DNA of 64,000 nucleotides, from positions 1 through 64,000 of the IMG/VR virus record IMGVR_UViG_3300023184_007611, one strand, 5' to 3'. The position numbers and the translations under genes were made by a program. Position 1 is the first letter of the stretch. Each line of letters opens with the position of its first letter. Positions 24,978 to 33,612 of this stretch are shown piece after piece. Below the pieces are notes generated by a model. That model ran no database searches and had not been told where the DNA came from. It was given only the letters and a program-made list of their open reading frames with translations. The stretch comes from a virus.

Positions 24978-25855
24978 AATTTAATTTTATCAAACACCAT
25001 TTCTGGTGTTATACCTTTCATACATGCATGTTGTGGGTTTTCGTAGGTTTGATTTTGCGGATTGTCACATAATCCCAATGAAACTCTACTCATTTTAGGA
25101 TTTTCTTTAAAGCATGGTTGACAGGTTAGTCCTAATGATATATTTTCATTGTGTAGATATCCGCTTGCTTCTGCTTGTGTAGAGCCGAAAAGTATAATAC
25201 TTTTTGTTTTGCCTTTATTACGCCAATTTATATTAGTTGTATGATTGAAAACTGAATCTAATCCAATATGTAATTTAGCCCAAGCTTGAGCAGAAACATT
25301 ATCTTCAAAAGAATCTCCGCAAAAACTTCCATCTATATTTTTTATTTGCGGATCATTTGGTCCACCAATTTGGTAAATTTCAATGTCTGGTCTTTTATAT
25401 TTTATTAAATCAATTAATTCTTGCCATCCCCACCATTCTTTGTAAAAAGACCAACCAGTTTTATTTTGAAAAGTAATATATCTTGGACTATTTCTATTTT
25501 TAATTTTTTTTGGGAAATGTGGTAAATCTAAAACAAAACTATCAAAGTCAAAATTTGTTCCCATTTCATTTGAGAAATATTGAAGTAAATGTTTTTCCAT
25601 TTTTTTATGTGGATAACCTTCATTAATTGGATACCCAATTAAATTTATAGTTTCATCAAATTGTTCTTTTTTATAATCTTCAAGAATGTGAAAGTTAACA
25701 ATTTTATTTATTTTTATAAAGTTATTTAAAATATTAAAACTATTACGGTGACAAAAATAATAAACTTCATTACTTTCTTTTAACTTTTCAATGAAGTTAA
25801 AAGTCATCATAATATCACCTAATGCACCTGGTCTAATTAAAGCTATTTTCTTCAT
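24974..25855 (-). CDS. GT9-like heptosyltransferase-type glycosyltransferase
   Basis: A 293-residue protein opening with ALIRPGALGDIMMTFNFIE, the N-terminal signature of ADP-heptose:LPS heptosyltransferase-like GT9 enzymes. FITFQNKTGW, the Trp-rich GWQELIDLI region and AWAKLHIGLDSVFNHTTN give the donor-binding half. The cysteine-rich tail CQPCFKENPK ... CDNPQ ... CMKGITPEMVF is typical of GT9 (C-x-x-C end). It is translated just before the fused transferase (ATGA overlap). The upstream box TATAATAA lies 5 nt before ATG. Confidence 0.8.
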   Translation of the reverse strand: MKKIALIRPGALGDIMMTFNFIEKLKESNEVYYFCHRNSFNILNNFIKINKIVNFHILEDYKKEQFDETINLIGYPINEGYPHKKMEKHLLQYFSNEMGTNFDFDSFVLDLPHFPKKIKNRNSPRYITFQNKTGWSFYKEWWGWQELIDLIKYKRPDIEIYQIGGPNDPQIKNIDGSFCGDSFEDNVSAQAWAKLHIGLDSVFNHTTNINWRNKGKTKSIILFGSTQAEASGYLHNENISLGLTCQPCFKENPKMSRVSLGLCDNPQNQTYENPQHACMKGITPEMVFDKIKL

Positions 25856-25860
25856 TTAAT

Positions 25861-25868
25861 TTATTATA
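25861..25868 (-). promoter_or_regulatory. TATAATAA box before the GT9 gene
   Basis: On the minus strand TATAATAA lies five bases from the ATG at 25855, without a Shine-Dalgarno sequence. The divergent gene at 25906 has TATATAAAAT at the same close distance. Confidence 0.45.
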
Positions 25869-25905
25869 GTCAAAATTAAAATTTAATTAATTGATATATA
25901 AAATC

Positions 25906-27234
25906 ATGGAATTTAAATTATGGTTAGAATATAAAGAATCTTACGCAGAAACAGAAATTGATGTTTTCATCAAAAAAATAAAAAATATTGTTATGTCTTC
26001 TATGAATATAAAAGAAAATTATGCATCATTTTCCTTTCCTAAAAATTATGAAATTCTAATTGGATCTTTTCCAAGTAAAATGCGTCAACCTTTGTTAGCT
26101 GCCCATACTCAATATAATGGTGCCGTTATAAAAGAAGGAGAAAGAGAACCAAAAGGCAAGGGGGCGTATGAAGCTGGAGTCGAACAAGGATTAATTGTTC
26201 CTTTTGATTCACCAAAAGATGTTGATGTATTTCAAAAAGTTATTACTGATAATATTAGATTCGTAGCCAGAGACATGGGATATTTATTTGAAATAGATAC
26301 ATTCTTATATCTCCTTCAAAAGAACTTAAAAAATATATCATCTAATACTGAAGATATTAAGTTTAAAAAACAAAAATATTCTAAAAACATAGAAGGAAGA
26401 ATAAAAAACAAAATAGTTTACAATAAATTAATAGAACTAATATCTGGACATGCAGAAGATTTAGCAAGTCAAATTTACAACAGAGCAACATCAGCAGAAA
26501 TATGCAATGGTAAAATAGATCAAGTTGAATTCCTTGGTGGCGGTAGTTACGGTAGTGGAGCAAATCATGATATAGCAGATATTAAAATTGGTTGTGGCTT
26601 AGATAAAATGGGATTCTCAGTCAAATTTACTTCTGAGGCTAAAGTACCATATAGACATTTAAGTTTAATGACAACATATAAAATGCTTGGTGGTAATGAT
26701 CCTGATCAATTCGAATTCGAAGTCAAAAAAGCAGGGAAAGAAGCAGAAATTGTTATACTTCAAAATTTATATGATTTAGTAAAAAATTATAATGTAGAAG
26801 ATTTTATAAATTTATTAAACAATATATTAACATCTAACAGCTATACTTTCCCAGCAGTTAGAAATTATTTTAGAGGGGCTGGCGGTGCTCAATGGTCTGT
26901 TGGTATGCAGAGGGATTTTAATACTTCTGATACTCCTAAAACTCCTTTATCTGCCAAAGAAGGTGCTACAATTAATGTTATTGTAAACAAAACTTATGTT
27001 AAGCTTTTATATAAATTAAAAGGCGGATCTAAAAATGGCACATATATAACTTTTCATCCATATACTAGTTATAATAGTGAATCTGAAGAGCCTTTAGGTG
27101 ATAATTGGGATGTAGATCCTTGGGATGTAGATGCAAAGGCTTCAAGTAATTCATTGTCAAATTTTTCTATTGAAGTGCATGTAAATAATATAGCAACTGA
27201 TAGATTTTACAGATTTGATAAACTTAAAAAATAA
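25906..27234 (+). CDS. Hypothetical protein with FKxWL N-terminal peptide
   Basis: A 442-residue protein; ATG 25906 is preferred over the TTG at 25891 because the peptide MEFKLWLEYKESYAE then leads the protein, as in several other genes here. The middle (GGGSYGSGANHDIADIKI ... MGFSVKFTSEAK) contains D-x-K and S-V-K strands in the order of a PD-(D/E)XK core, but I cannot assign catalytic residues with certainty. The C-terminal region is beta-rich. Possibly a co-packaged or structural protein. Confidence 0.6.
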   Translation: MEFKLWLEYKESYAETEIDVFIKKIKNIVMSSMNIKENYASFSFPKNYEILIGSFPSKMRQPLLAAHTQYNGAVIKEGEREPKGKGAYEAGVEQGLIVPFDSPKDVDVFQKVITDNIRFVARDMGYLFEIDTFLYLLQKNLKNISSNTEDIKFKKQKYSKNIEGRIKNKIVYNKLIELISGHAEDLASQIYNRATSAEICNGKIDQVEFLGGGSYGSGANHDIADIKIGCGLDKMGFSVKFTSEAKVPYRHLSLMTTYKMLGGNDPDQFEFEVKKAGKEAEIVILQNLYDLVKNYNVEDFINLLNNILTSNSYTFPAVRNYFRGAGGAQWSVGMQRDFNTSDTPKTPLSAKEGATINVIVNKTYVKLLYKLKGGSKNGTYITFHPYTSYNSESEEPLGDNWDVDPWDVDAKASSNSLSNFSIEVHVNNIATDRFYRFDKLKK

Positions 27235-27300
27235 AATATAAACAAATAATTATTAATTTTAATAAATAATATTATAAACTATTTCTATTAAAGGAAAAAT

Positions 27301-28680
27301 ATGCAACTACAACCAAAAATCACATTCAAAGTAAAAACAATTAATTATGAGGAGCTTTACAGTACATTTTCTCCTGATGAAAACTTTAATAATATTTTGA
27401 ATAATTTAAGAAATCAAACTGTTTGGATTGAAGGTGTTGATTATTCTTTAAAGGATGGAGATGAATTCACATTATATGGTAAAGAAGCTATGTATGTTTA
27501 CAACCTTTATGTAGCTAATCAAGTGCAACCAAATATAACTTTAGAAATAATATATTTTGGACCTCCTACACCTTCTGTAATTCCTGTCACACCAATTATT
27601 GGAACAGTATGGGGCGTTGGGAACAATGGTAACGGAGAACTTGGTGACGATACAACAGATGACAGATCATCTCCAGTACAGACAATTTGCGGTGGCAGCA
27701 ATTGGGTTGAAATCAATTGTGGCTACTACAATATCGCTGGTTTGAAAGATGATGGAACGCTTTGGACTTGGGGTCAGAATGGCGATGGTGGTTTGGGAGA
27801 TAACACAACTGATGATAAATCATCACCAGTACAAACCATTTGTGGCGGAACTGATTGGAAAACAATGGTGGTCGGAACTTACTATGAACATTGTGCTGCC
27901 ATAAAGAATGATGGTACATTATGGCTTTGGGGTTATAATGAACATGGTGAAATAGGTGACGAAACAACTGATGATAGATCATCACCAGTTCAAACAGTAT
28001 GCGGTGGAACTGATTGGAAACAGATTGCTTCTGGTGGCAATCACACGGCAGCAATAAAGAACAATGGAACTCTTTGGATTTGGGGTAGGAATGGTGATGG
28101 TCAATTAGGTGATGATACAGACGAAGACAAATCATCACCTATTCAAACAGTTTGTGGCGGAACTGATTGGAAATCCGTTTCTTGTGGAGAAAAATTTACC
28201 GCAGCAATAAAAAACAATGGAACTCTTTGGACTTGGGGCGAGAACAATAATGGTCAATTGGGCGATGAAACATCTGACAACAAATCTTCTCCAATTCAAA
28301 CAATCGCTGGCGGAACTGATTGGAAGCAAATTTCTTGTGGTGACAATCACATGATTGCGATCAAGAACGATGGAACATGCTGGACTTGGGGCGAGAATAA
28401 TAATGGTCAATTAGGTGACGAAACAACAGACGATAAATCTTCACCAGTTCAAACGGTTGCATATGGAACTGATTGGAAGCAAGTTGACGGTGGACAGGAT
28501 CATTCCGCTGCAATAAAGAATGATGGAACATGTTGGGTTTGGGGCGACAATGGCAGTGGTCGATTGGGAGTAGATGATAACGACAATAGATCATCACCAG
28601 TTCAAACCATTATGGCAGACACCAACTGGTTATATGTTTCCGCTGGATATGAAACCACCTTTGGAATCAGGAAGGCTTAA
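27301..28680 (+). CDS. RCC1-type seven-bladed propeller with an extra N-terminal domain
   Basis: A 459-residue protein. Residues 1-95 form a domain (PKITFKVKTINYEELYSTF ... LKDGDEFTLYGKEAMY) that also exists as a stand-alone protein at 34431-34730 on the other strand. A Pro-rich hinge (GPPTPSVIPVTPI) leads to seven RCC1 blades (GTVWGVGNN to GTCWVWGDN). Blade consensus here uses GDDTTDDRSSPVQT, a more acidic version than in the 0-3 kb propellers. AAAGGAAAA precedes the ATG. Likely a receptor-binding or fibre protein (inference). Confidence 0.85.
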   Translation: MQLQPKITFKVKTINYEELYSTFSPDENFNNILNNLRNQTVWIEGVDYSLKDGDEFTLYGKEAMYVYNLYVANQVQPNITLEIIYFGPPTPSVIPVTPIIGTVWGVGNNGNGELGDDTTDDRSSPVQTICGGSNWVEINCGYYNIAGLKDDGTLWTWGQNGDGGLGDNTTDDKSSPVQTICGGTDWKTMVVGTYYEHCAAIKNDGTLWLWGYNEHGEIGDETTDDRSSPVQTVCGGTDWKQIASGGNHTAAIKNNGTLWIWGRNGDGQLGDDTDEDKSSPIQTVCGGTDWKSVSCGEKFTAAIKNNGTLWTWGENNNGQLGDETSDNKSSPIQTIAGGTDWKQISCGDNHMIAIKNDGTCWTWGENNNGQLGDETTDDKSSPVQTVAYGTDWKQVDGGQDHSAAIKNDGTCWVWGDNGSGRLGVDDNDNRSSPVQTIMADTNWLYVSAGYETTFGIRKA

Positions 28681-29558
28681 TTTGGTTCTATATCTGGGAT
28701 ATCAGTAAGACTAGAGAACTTTTCTAATAAATCTGAATAAACGGCTAGGGCTTGGTTCCTAGCCGTATTTATTACTGGTTCTGGTTGTGTCTTAGAAAAG
28801 AAATTAATTACTGCTTGTGGATTTTTACCTGTTTCATAAAAAGCAATTAAATAATTATAAATTTTATCTTCTAAAGTACATGTATAAGTAATAGGTTTAC
28901 TTCTTAAAAATCTGTGTATCCATCCTAAAGCTGAATGACAATATACTTTACCGCCATTGTTTCTTACTTTTTCATGGATATAACCTTCTTCACCAGCAAA
29001 TCCGCTAAAGTTATTACTAAACTTTGGCCAATATTCTTTTTTCATTAAAAACATTGCAGTGCCATGCATTGGAATTTCAAAAACTTTTTGTAAAGGATTT
29101 TTAATTCTCCAAACACCAAAGAAATCTCCACGCCACTTTGCTTCCATATGAGTTGCAATAACATCTTTATTTTCATTTAAAAGTGGGCCACACCACATAT
29201 CTTTTTTAATTGTATTATTGTTAATTCCTTTTGAAATATAATCTATAGCACCATTTTGAAGAATAACATGGCTATCTAACAATAAGACATATTCACCATC
29301 TGCATGTTCAAAAACAGAGTTTTTAGCATGTGCTGGTCCTTTTCCTTTAGGCTGATGAACATATTTGCCTCCAACAATATTAACTAAATTATTTAAACCT
29401 TCTGTTTTTTTTGGATAATCATCTATTACTAGTATTTGAACATCGCTTCTGATTCTTGAATTTCCTAAATGATAAAGTCTTAGGGCACTAGCAGTCCAAA
29501 AGCTACCTTCTGCATCATCATGACAAGCCCAACCAATAGTTAATTTTATTTTTGACAT
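28677..29558 (-). CDS. GT2-like glycosyltransferase (GalNAc-transferase-like)
   Basis: A 293-residue protein starting LTIGWACHDDAEGSFWTASAL, then VQILVIDDYPKK, GKGPAHAKNSVFEHADGEY and LLLDSHVILQNG, the order of GT2/GT27-type transferases where DSH is the metal-binding motif. EIPMHGTAMFLMKKEYWPKF and FAGEEGYIHEK (GGxGEExE-like) provide the acceptor/catalytic part, and a late segment CHSALGWIHRF matches the R-x-x-x-H region of polypeptide GalNAc-transferase-like enzymes. A protein O-glycosylation role is therefore tempting, given the Thr-rich proteins, but unproven. Confidence 0.75.
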   Translation of the reverse strand: MSKIKLTIGWACHDDAEGSFWTASALRLYHLGNSRIRSDVQILVIDDYPKKTEGLNNLVNIVGGKYVHQPKGKGPAHAKNSVFEHADGEYVLLLDSHVILQNGAIDYISKGINNNTIKKDMWCGPLLNENKDVIATHMEAKWRGDFFGVWRIKNPLQKVFEIPMHGTAMFLMKKEYWPKFSNNFSGFAGEEGYIHEKVRNNGGKVYCHSALGWIHRFLRSKPITYTCTLEDKIYNYLIAFYETGKNPQAVINFFSKTQPEPVINTARNQALAVYSDLLEKFSSLTDIPDIEPN

Positions 29559-29673
29559 AATTCCTTCTTAATAAGTTTATAATTATATTTTATCATTTTT
29601 AAAGATAAAATTCAAATATGTTGTAGATTCCTACTTTGTCAAATGTTATTTAAATTAATTTATTTGTATTTAA

Positions 29674-29684
29674 TATAATATAAT
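29674..29684 (+). promoter_or_regulatory. Overlapping TATAAT elements before the pseudopilin gene
   Basis: TATAATATAAT at 29674-29684, followed by G, gives two overlapping -10 sequences about 35-45 nt upstream of the ATG at 29720. No convincing -35 is present. The gap from the divergent GT2 gene is AT-rich. Confidence 0.35.
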
Positions 29685-29719
29685 GTAAACAATCAAACAA
29701 ATGAAAGGTATTTTAAATT

Positions 29720-30676
29720 ATGTTTATTAAAAAAACCCATAAAGGATTTACATTAATAGAACTTTTAGTTGTAATTGCAATAATCGCAATTTTAATTGGA
29801 TTATTACTACCAGCAGTACAAAAAGTCCGTGAGGCTGCTGCCAAAATGCAATGTGCAAATAATTTAAAACAAATTGGACTTGCTATTCATTCTTATGTTT
29901 CAGCAAACAATGAAACTTTTCCAACTAGTACAAGGCCAGGCGGAGTTACAACATCACCAAGAATAAGCTGGGCAGTTGCAGTTTTACCATTTTTAGAACA
30001 AGACAATTTAGTTAAAACTTATGATTTTAAAACAAATTGGAGTTCTGCAACTAATTTACCAATTACAAAACAAGCAATTAAAATATTTCAATGCCCTGTA
30101 GCTCCTGATTCATCAAGGCTTGATGGTGATCCTCAAAATGGAACATGGGATATTGTTGCTACAACAGATTATGCAGCAATTACAGGAGTAAGTCCAATTG
30201 CTACAAATGTAAATACTTCAGGATTTGCAATACCTGGAATTATGGAAAAGAACAAAACAGTAAAAATATCATCTGTAATGGATGGTCTATCTAACACATT
30301 AGCTATTGTAGAATCTTCTGGTCGCCCTTTTTTATATAGAAAAGGTGTTAAAATTGGATCTGTTCCAGCAGTCAAAGTAAATGGTGGAGGTTGGTGTAGA
30401 CCTGCATCAGATTTAGACTTCATATCTTCTGATGCTACTGGAGCAACTTATCCTGGCAGTTGTGCTGTTAATTGTACAAATGGTTTTGATTATACATCTT
30501 ATAATATGGTTCCATTCGGAACTGAAGGTACTGGTCAACCTTATTCATTTCATACTAATGCTATAAATGCATTAATGGGAGATGGATCTGCAAGGACAAT
30601 TAATAGCAATATATTAATTAATATATTTGCTGCATTAGTTACAAGGGCAAATGGCGAAGTTATTGGTGATTTTTAA
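29720..30676 (+). CDS. DUF1559 pseudopilin-like protein (planctomycete type)
   Basis: A 318-residue protein with a classic type IV prepilin N-terminus: KGFTLIELLVVIAIIAILIG, Gly-Phe cleavage/methylation site, then the hydrophobic spine and PAVQKVREAAAKMQC. This exact continuation plus the C-terminal H-x9-DG feature (SFHTNAINALMGDGSART) defines the DUF1559 family, which is expanded by the hundred in planctomycetes and is rare elsewhere. It is codon-adapted to this AT-rich genome. The exact role of the family is unknown; the prepilin peptidase of the host would be needed. Strong hint to the host or source of the gene. Confidence 0.9.
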   Translation: MFIKKTHKGFTLIELLVVIAIIAILIGLLLPAVQKVREAAAKMQCANNLKQIGLAIHSYVSANNETFPTSTRPGGVTTSPRISWAVAVLPFLEQDNLVKTYDFKTNWSSATNLPITKQAIKIFQCPVAPDSSRLDGDPQNGTWDIVATTDYAAITGVSPIATNVNTSGFAIPGIMEKNKTVKISSVMDGLSNTLAIVESSGRPFLYRKGVKIGSVPAVKVNGGGWCRPASDLDFISSDATGATYPGSCAVNCTNGFDYTSYNMVPFGTEGTGQPYSFHTNAINALMGDGSARTINSNILINIFAALVTRANGEVIGDF

Positions 30677-30716
30677 GATTTAATTTCATAAAATTCAAAT
30701 AAAATATGATTTACTA

Positions 30717-30744
30717 TTGTTAAATAAAATTTTTATGATATAAA
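30717..30744 (+). promoter_or_regulatory. Sigma70-type promoter before the CxxCH gene
   Basis: TTGTTA (30717-30722), 16 bases, TATAAA (30739-30744), followed by AAAGGAG ten bases before the ATG at 30786. Confidence 0.45.
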
Positions 30745-30785
30745 AGGTTTAGTGTTTATTATCTTAGTATAAAGGAGAATATGCT

Positions 30786-31865
30786 ATGCAAGCTATGTTT
30801 ATGTTTTTAAGTCTAATAATTGGAACGGATACATTTTTAGATGAGGAACAAAAGAATGAAATTATTTCAATTCTTCCAAAGATTCAAGATTCAATTATAA
30901 ACTCTAGAATTAAGTCTGATTCTGTTTATTTTTATTCTGATAAAACTATGCCAAAAGCATATCAAGATTTTGAAGGAGCTTTGCGAGGCATTCATAGCCC
31001 TTCTTATAATATTTCAGCTAATTACAGTGAACCTTTTGGCAATGGAAATGTTGAATTTCCTTGGGGTAAACCTGCTGGAATGCATAGAGTAAAAAGCTTT
31101 TCAGAATTAAAATTTATTAATTTGCCTAATAATAAAAAAATTGAATATGAAAAAAATAATGATGGAAGTTATAACTGGGAATTTCCAGAAGACACTTTAA
31201 TTGGAGAGATTTTATTTGTTAAGCTTAAGGATGAACCAATTGTATTTGAAATTAGAACTAGAAGAAAGTTAGATGGAAAATGGAGGCCAAATGTTTTCAG
31301 GCCATTTCCAACTGTAGATGACTTGATTGATACTATTAAAAATCGTTGGCCTAATTATTCTGAGCTTGAAGATTTGAAAAAATTAATTGATCATCTTAAA
31401 AATAATGATTCTACAGTTACTCTTAAGCTAGAAGATGATCAACCTAATAAAGTATTTTCTTCAACAGCAGATATAGATTACTTGCCTAAAATTAACGATG
31501 AAAATGTATTTTTCTTACTTAAAAATACAACTTTTAAATCTTGCGTAGATAAATTTTGGAGAAATACTAAAAATCCTTCTGCTGCTCCTAGCACAAAGGA
31601 AGATTTTCATATAGTTCCTAAGAATTATGATGGTGCATTTATTAATGTAGATTCAAAAAGTTGTATGAAATGTCACGAAAATACAAATGATCATGTTAAT
31701 AAATTTGATTCTGGCAGGGATTGGTATGGTAGAATTCGTGGCAATGATGGAATATTTAGCTTTCATATTTTCGATAAAGATTGCATAAGCTATCAAGGAA
31801 CAGGAAGAGGAGTCAAGATAAATCAAAAGTTAATTGACTTAGATTTAATTAATCTGAAGCGATAG
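30786..31865 (+). CDS. Secreted hypothetical protein with a CxxCH heme-type motif
   Basis: A 359-residue protein with a strong Shine-Dalgarno sequence (AAAGGAG). Residues 1-14 (MQAMFMFLSLIIGT) look like a short export signal. The C-terminal part contains SCMKCHENTNDHV (Cys293, Cys296, His297), followed by FDSGRDWYGRIRGNDGIFSFH. CxxCH covalently binds heme c after export, and I recognise this tail as one used in planctomycete proteins. It is downstream of the DUF1559 gene and upstream of a strong terminator, so the pair looks like a host-derived cassette. A metal-site use of the motif cannot be excluded. Confidence 0.7.
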   Translation: MQAMFMFLSLIIGTDTFLDEEQKNEIISILPKIQDSIINSRIKSDSVYFYSDKTMPKAYQDFEGALRGIHSPSYNISANYSEPFGNGNVEFPWGKPAGMHRVKSFSELKFINLPNNKKIEYEKNNDGSYNWEFPEDTLIGEILFVKLKDEPIVFEIRTRRKLDGKWRPNVFRPFPTVDDLIDTIKNRWPNYSELEDLKKLIDHLKNNDSTVTLKLEDDQPNKVFSSTADIDYLPKINDENVFFLLKNTTFKSCVDKFWRNTKNPSAAPSTKEDFHIVPKNYDGAFINVDSKSCMKCHENTNDHVNKFDSGRDWYGRIRGNDGIFSFHIFDKDCISYQGTGRGVKINQKLIDLDLINLKR

Positions 31866-31874
31866 TACAAATAG

Positions 31875-31903
31875 AAAAAGGCCTCTAAATAAGAGGCCTT
31901 TTT
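31875..31903. terminator. Rho-independent terminator
   Basis: AAAAAGGCCTC, loop TAAATAA, GAGGCCTTTTT: an 11-bp stem with A/T ends, usable from both directions. It closes the CxxCH gene and the minus-strand gene at 31919. Confidence 0.9.
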
Positions 31904-31918
31904 CAAATATTCAACAAT

Positions 31919-32146
31919 TTAATCGTCAATAATGCCAGCAACATTTAACAATGTTTCTGGTGTATCAGTAAAAGATCCACCATCAGCTACTGCTACATGC
32001 ATTACACTAACACCGCCACTATTAACAGTATTGACAACATTAACAGTGCGTTGTTTGGAAAGTCCATTAGAAACAGAAGTATCTAAGTAACTTTCGGTTC
32101 CGATATTGATTTCATCTGGAACAAGCTTTACTATAAAACTAGCCAT
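31919..32146 (-). CDS. Small hypothetical protein
   Basis: A 75-residue beta-rich, Val/Ser/Thr-rich protein (NVVNTVNSGGVSVMHVAVAD) with a good AAAGGAG site before the ATG. Composition resembles a small structural or fibre-associated protein. It is not recognised. Downstream is the 31.9-kb terminator. Confidence 0.55.
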   Translation of the reverse strand: MASFIVKLVPDEINIGTESYLDTSVSNGLSKQRTVNVVNTVNSGGVSVMHVAVADGGSFTDTPETLLNVAGIIDD

Positions 32147-32263
32147 AATTTCTCCTTTGTTTATAAACAGTTTAATTTAACCTTTGTTAACCAAGGTTAA
32201 GATTTATCTATTTAAAATAAATCTTACAATTATATATATTAATATAAATTTAAAAATATGATA

Positions 32264-32692
32264 TTATTTTAGCTTATCATTCCATATTTTTGAGTCTTCA
32301 ATAACATTAGGATTAAATTTATTCCAGTTTAATAAATGTCCGAATATAAAATGACAGTTCATTGTTTTATTTTGACATAATGGTATAAGATTATTTGGAT
32401 CTAGTTCTTTATTTTTATCTATATGAAAAGGAATTATATGATGGGCAGTTAAATTTTCTTTGCTTCCACATACTTTACAACATGGATTTCCTTCTAAAAA
32501 ATTATTTCTAACTGAACGCCATTTACCACTCCTCATAGAAAGAATAGTCTTTGCTTCAGCAATGTTAAATTTTATCATTTTTTTAGATGATAATAAATTC
32601 CATATTTCTGTAATTAAAGCATTAAAAAAGTTTGAAATTTTTAATATTATATAGATTAAAATAGCTTTTGTAAAATTAATTATTTTTTTCAT
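32264..32692 (-). CDS. HNH endonuclease
   Basis: A 142-residue protein. The first 25 residues are hydrophobic (KAILIYIILKISNFFNAL), unusual for this family and perhaps an anchor or a misassigned start. Residues 73-120 form a zinc-bound HNH core: CKVCGSKENLTAHHIIPFH ... NLIPLCQNK, with both CxxC/CxxxxxxC ligands and the HH pair. Such free-standing HNH genes are common mobile elements in large phages. A neighbouring intron is not seen. Confidence 0.8.
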   Translation of the reverse strand: MKKIINFTKAILIYIILKISNFFNALITEIWNLLSSKKMIKFNIAEAKTILSMRSGKWRSVRNNFLEGNPCCKVCGSKENLTAHHIIPFHIDKNKELDPNNLIPLCQNKTMNCHFIFGHLLNWNKFNPNVIEDSKIWNDKLK

Positions 32693-32700
32693 GGTTCCTT

Positions 32701-32708
32701 TATAAATA
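32701..32708 (+). promoter_or_regulatory. TATAAATA late-promoter-like element
   Basis: TATAAATA, identical to the T4 late consensus, 36 bases upstream of the small gene at 32745. Confidence 0.4.
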
Positions 32709-32744
32709 TATATTAGTTAATATTTTTAAAAAGGTTGAAATTAA

Positions 32745-32993
32745 ATGGATAATATAAATTTCAAGGATTGGTTGATAATGAAAGAAAATAAAAGAAAATT
32801 AATAAATTTAGATAAGACACCTAAAGCTCCAAAAGGTAAAAATGTAATTATTAAATTGGGAAAAGTTCAACCTGATACATTATTTAGTGATAGGGGACAT
32901 ATACATATAAAAAACGGTGGGGCACATGAAAAAACCCATACTAGAGGCGAAGAAAAGATAAAATGGAATAAAGATCAAGACTATTTAAAGTAA
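32745..32993 (+). CDS. Small basic protein with FKxWL N-terminal peptide
   Basis: An 82-residue protein starting MDNINFKDWLIMKENKRK, then Lys/Pro-rich and containing two His-rich segments (RGHIHIKNGGAHEKTHTRGEE) that could bind metal or nucleic acid. Part of the group of proteins with the common N-terminal peptide. The body is not recognised. It overlaps the 3' end of the minus-strand methyltransferase by 13 nt. Confidence 0.55.
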   Translation: MDNINFKDWLIMKENKRKLINLDKTPKAPKGKNVIIKLGKVQPDTLFSDRGHIHIKNGGAHEKTHTRGEEKIKWNKDQDYLK

Positions 32994-33601
32994 TAAATTT
33001 TTGCATCGCTTACAGACCAACTGCAAGGAACTTTGATTTCTTTAGTTCTTTTTACTTTTGAAAAATCGCAATTTTCAGGAAAACTAGTAAGAACAATAAT
33101 TGCATTTAAGTTTCTATTATTTGATATTTTATCCCATATTTTCACCATTGTTTTTTCATCAAAACAAGTTGATGCACTGTAAAAAATTGTACCATGCGAC
33201 ATGTCTAGATTTTTATTTAAAAAATTAAATCTGTAAAAATTTAATCTATTAGCTGTTACTTCATTTTTTTTAATTTTTTCTTTTATTTTTTCTGCTTGTG
33301 AAAATCTTGTTGTTGAAAATTCAACTCCATTAGATGATTTTACACATGTTTGATAATAAAATTGAGTTACTACTTTTCCACAACCACAGCCTAAATCAAA
33401 AAAAACATCATTTTTATCTATGAAAATATTATTAATAATATTAGAAACTCCTACTGGAAGAATTTCTCCATAAGTTGAAACAACATCATTTTTGTTTTTA
33501 AATTTATGTAAATTATTGTATGGATCATCAGCATCTAAAGAATAAGAGTTAATTCCTCTATATATAGATTTTATTTTTTTAATTGCTTGTTCTTTGTTCA
33601 T
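32981..33601 (-). CDS. DOT1-like class I methyltransferase
   Basis: A 206-residue protein. The order STYGEILPVGVSNIINNIF (43-61), then DVFFDLGCGCGKVVTQFYY (65-83) and NGVEFSTTRFSQA (91-103), reproduces the DOT1 pattern YGE...DLGSGxGxxVxQ...GxE. DOT1 enzymes methylate lysine, in eukaryotes histone H3K79; bacterial and viral relatives act on unknown proteins or small molecules. A phage DOT1-like enzyme could target host translation or a virion protein, but that is inference. Downstream overlaps the small gene at 32745. Confidence 0.65.
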   Translation of the reverse strand: MNKEQAIKKIKSIYRGINSYSLDADDPYNNLHKFKNKNDVVSTYGEILPVGVSNIINNIFIDKNDVFFDLGCGCGKVVTQFYYQTCVKSSNGVEFSTTRFSQAEKIKEKIKKNEVTANRLNFYRFNFLNKNLDMSHGTIFYSASTCFDEKTMVKIWDKISNNRNLNAIIVLTSFPENCDFSKVKRTKEIKVPCSWSVSDAKIYYFK

Positions 33602-33612
33602 ATGTTCCTAAT

